From NCBI GenBank assembly GCA_026770585.1, contig MU647004.1, positions 183,433 through 196,111 of the forward strand: DNA of 12,679 bases. Reading direction: 5' to 3'. This document shows positions 12,253 through 12,679 of the stretch, piece after piece (position 1 is the stretch's first letter; each line of letters starts with the position of its first letter). A model generated the notes under the pieces. That model did no database searches, was not told the origin of the DNA, and saw only the letters and a program-made list of their open reading frames with translations. The DNA comes from Baffinella frigidus (taxonomy: Eukaryota > Cryptophyceae > Cryptomonadales > Baffinellaceae). Made by a program: the position numbers and the translations under genes.

Positions 12253-12282
12253 GGTACGTACCCCAGATGGACGGTACGTACC
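12253..12282. repeat. Pair of perfect GGTACGTACC palindromes
   Basis: GGTACGTACC occurs at 12253-12262 and 12273-12282, 20 bases apart. The sister unit repeats the pair at 12524-12533 (exact) and 12544-12553 (one change). Conserved spacing in the array; could be a protein binding site or just part of the unit. Confidence 0.7.
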
Positions 12283-12679
12283 GAAACGCACCTGACCCGC
12301 GCGACGCCCCCCCCCGAGGAGAACCGCGTGTTGACATCAAAACGCACGACGAAATAGTGAATGCATGATGGAACAGGAACGCGTGTTGACTCAGACATGT
12401 GCGTGCTGAAATAGAAACAATAGAAATGCTTGCTGAAATAGAAATGCGGGTTGAACGTGCAAACAGAAATAGACATCCGGGTTGGACTAGAAACGCGTGC
12501 TAATCCCGGGGGCGCGGGGACCAGGTACGTACCCCAGATGGACGGCACGTACCGAAACGCACCCGACCCGCGCGACGCACCCCCCGAGGTTGCATGTCCC
12601 CCACCCCCGCCCTCCCCTATGCGCATGATCCTGTAAGTTCTTGTATTTGTCCTCGCCCTCAAAAGCCCGACCCGCGCGA

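Larger units (their letters stand above)
11409..12679 (+). repeat. Higher-order tandem repeat, unit about 270 bp, with nested insertions
   Basis: Unit starts are marked by GCTG.CCCGGGG.CG.GGGG followed by CAGGT, at about 11409, 11730, 12230 and 12499. The unit holds GGTACGTACC palindromes, CGCGTGTTGACATCAAAA, GAAATAGT.AATGC, GATGGAACAG and GCTGAAATAGAAACAATAG. The unit at 12230-12498 carries no insertion (about 270 bases). Removing the fold-back elements from the units at 11409 and 11730 leaves shorter but recognisable units. An 84-base stretch at 11962 recurs at 12327 without length change. The array continues past the window. No coding frame survives between units. Confidence 0.8.

Noticed and set aside
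12069-12662. 197-codon open frame on the minus strand, the longest in the window
   Set aside because: It runs through two units of the 270 bp array and an inserted family D element. The two sister units are read in different frames, so they give unlike peptides, and no domain is recognisable. A gene would keep its frame between duplicated units.

Overview
The window reads as eukaryotic subtelomeric DNA. Degenerate blocks of the seven-base telomere repeat TTTAGGG/CCCTAAA (the type used by plants, green algae and several protist groups) recur across the first 10.4 kb. They drift into variants (CCCTGAA, CCCCAAA, CCCGAAA). Almost everything between them is repeat units and short fold-back elements. 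The species cannot be named from this. A microalga or other protist with a plant-type telomere is the best guess. I see no intact protein gene, no tRNA or rRNA, and no CRISPR array. The longer open frames are read through repeats or palindromes and are not credible genes.

Layout. 1-51 is a run of G, probably a contig-end artefact. 118-277 is a telomere-like block with the G-rich strand on top; all later telomere-like blocks up to about 10.37 kb have the C-rich strand on top, except 9498-9563. From 278 to 6.2 kb, non-telomeric DNA is dominated by short fold-back (MITE-like) elements, 117-159 bp long, of several unrelated families named A-I here. They have long terminal inverted repeats (TIRs) and no coding capacity. 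4.96-6.2 kb also holds diverged hairpin units built on GTCAACTT/AAGTTGAC. 6.4-7.4 kb is a mosaic of telomere-like blocks and 50-145 bp islands, some of which look like scraps of coding sequence. 7.4-7.9 kb, 8.5-9.0 kb, 9.0-9.4 kb and 9.7-10.2 kb are tandem repeats with their own units (about 60-155 bp), often alternating with telomere-like blocks. Beyond 10.4 kb telomere repeats stop. 10.6-11.4 kb carries two direct-repeat pairs and a cluster of palindromes. 11.4-12.68 kb is a higher-order tandem repeat of about 270 bp, built on GAAATAGAAACGCGTGCTG-like words, into which three fold-back elements (families J, K, D) have inserted.

Nothing here works as an operon or pathway. The interest lies in structure: many fold-back families of similar size share a small region with no transposase in view, so any movement would need an enzyme encoded elsewhere. 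In the right-hand array an unoccupied sister unit allows insertion sites to be read directly; one gives a clean TA duplication (Tc1/mariner-like) and another family (D) shows a 9-10 bp near-duplication (Mutator-like). The family letters are mine, for cross-reference only.
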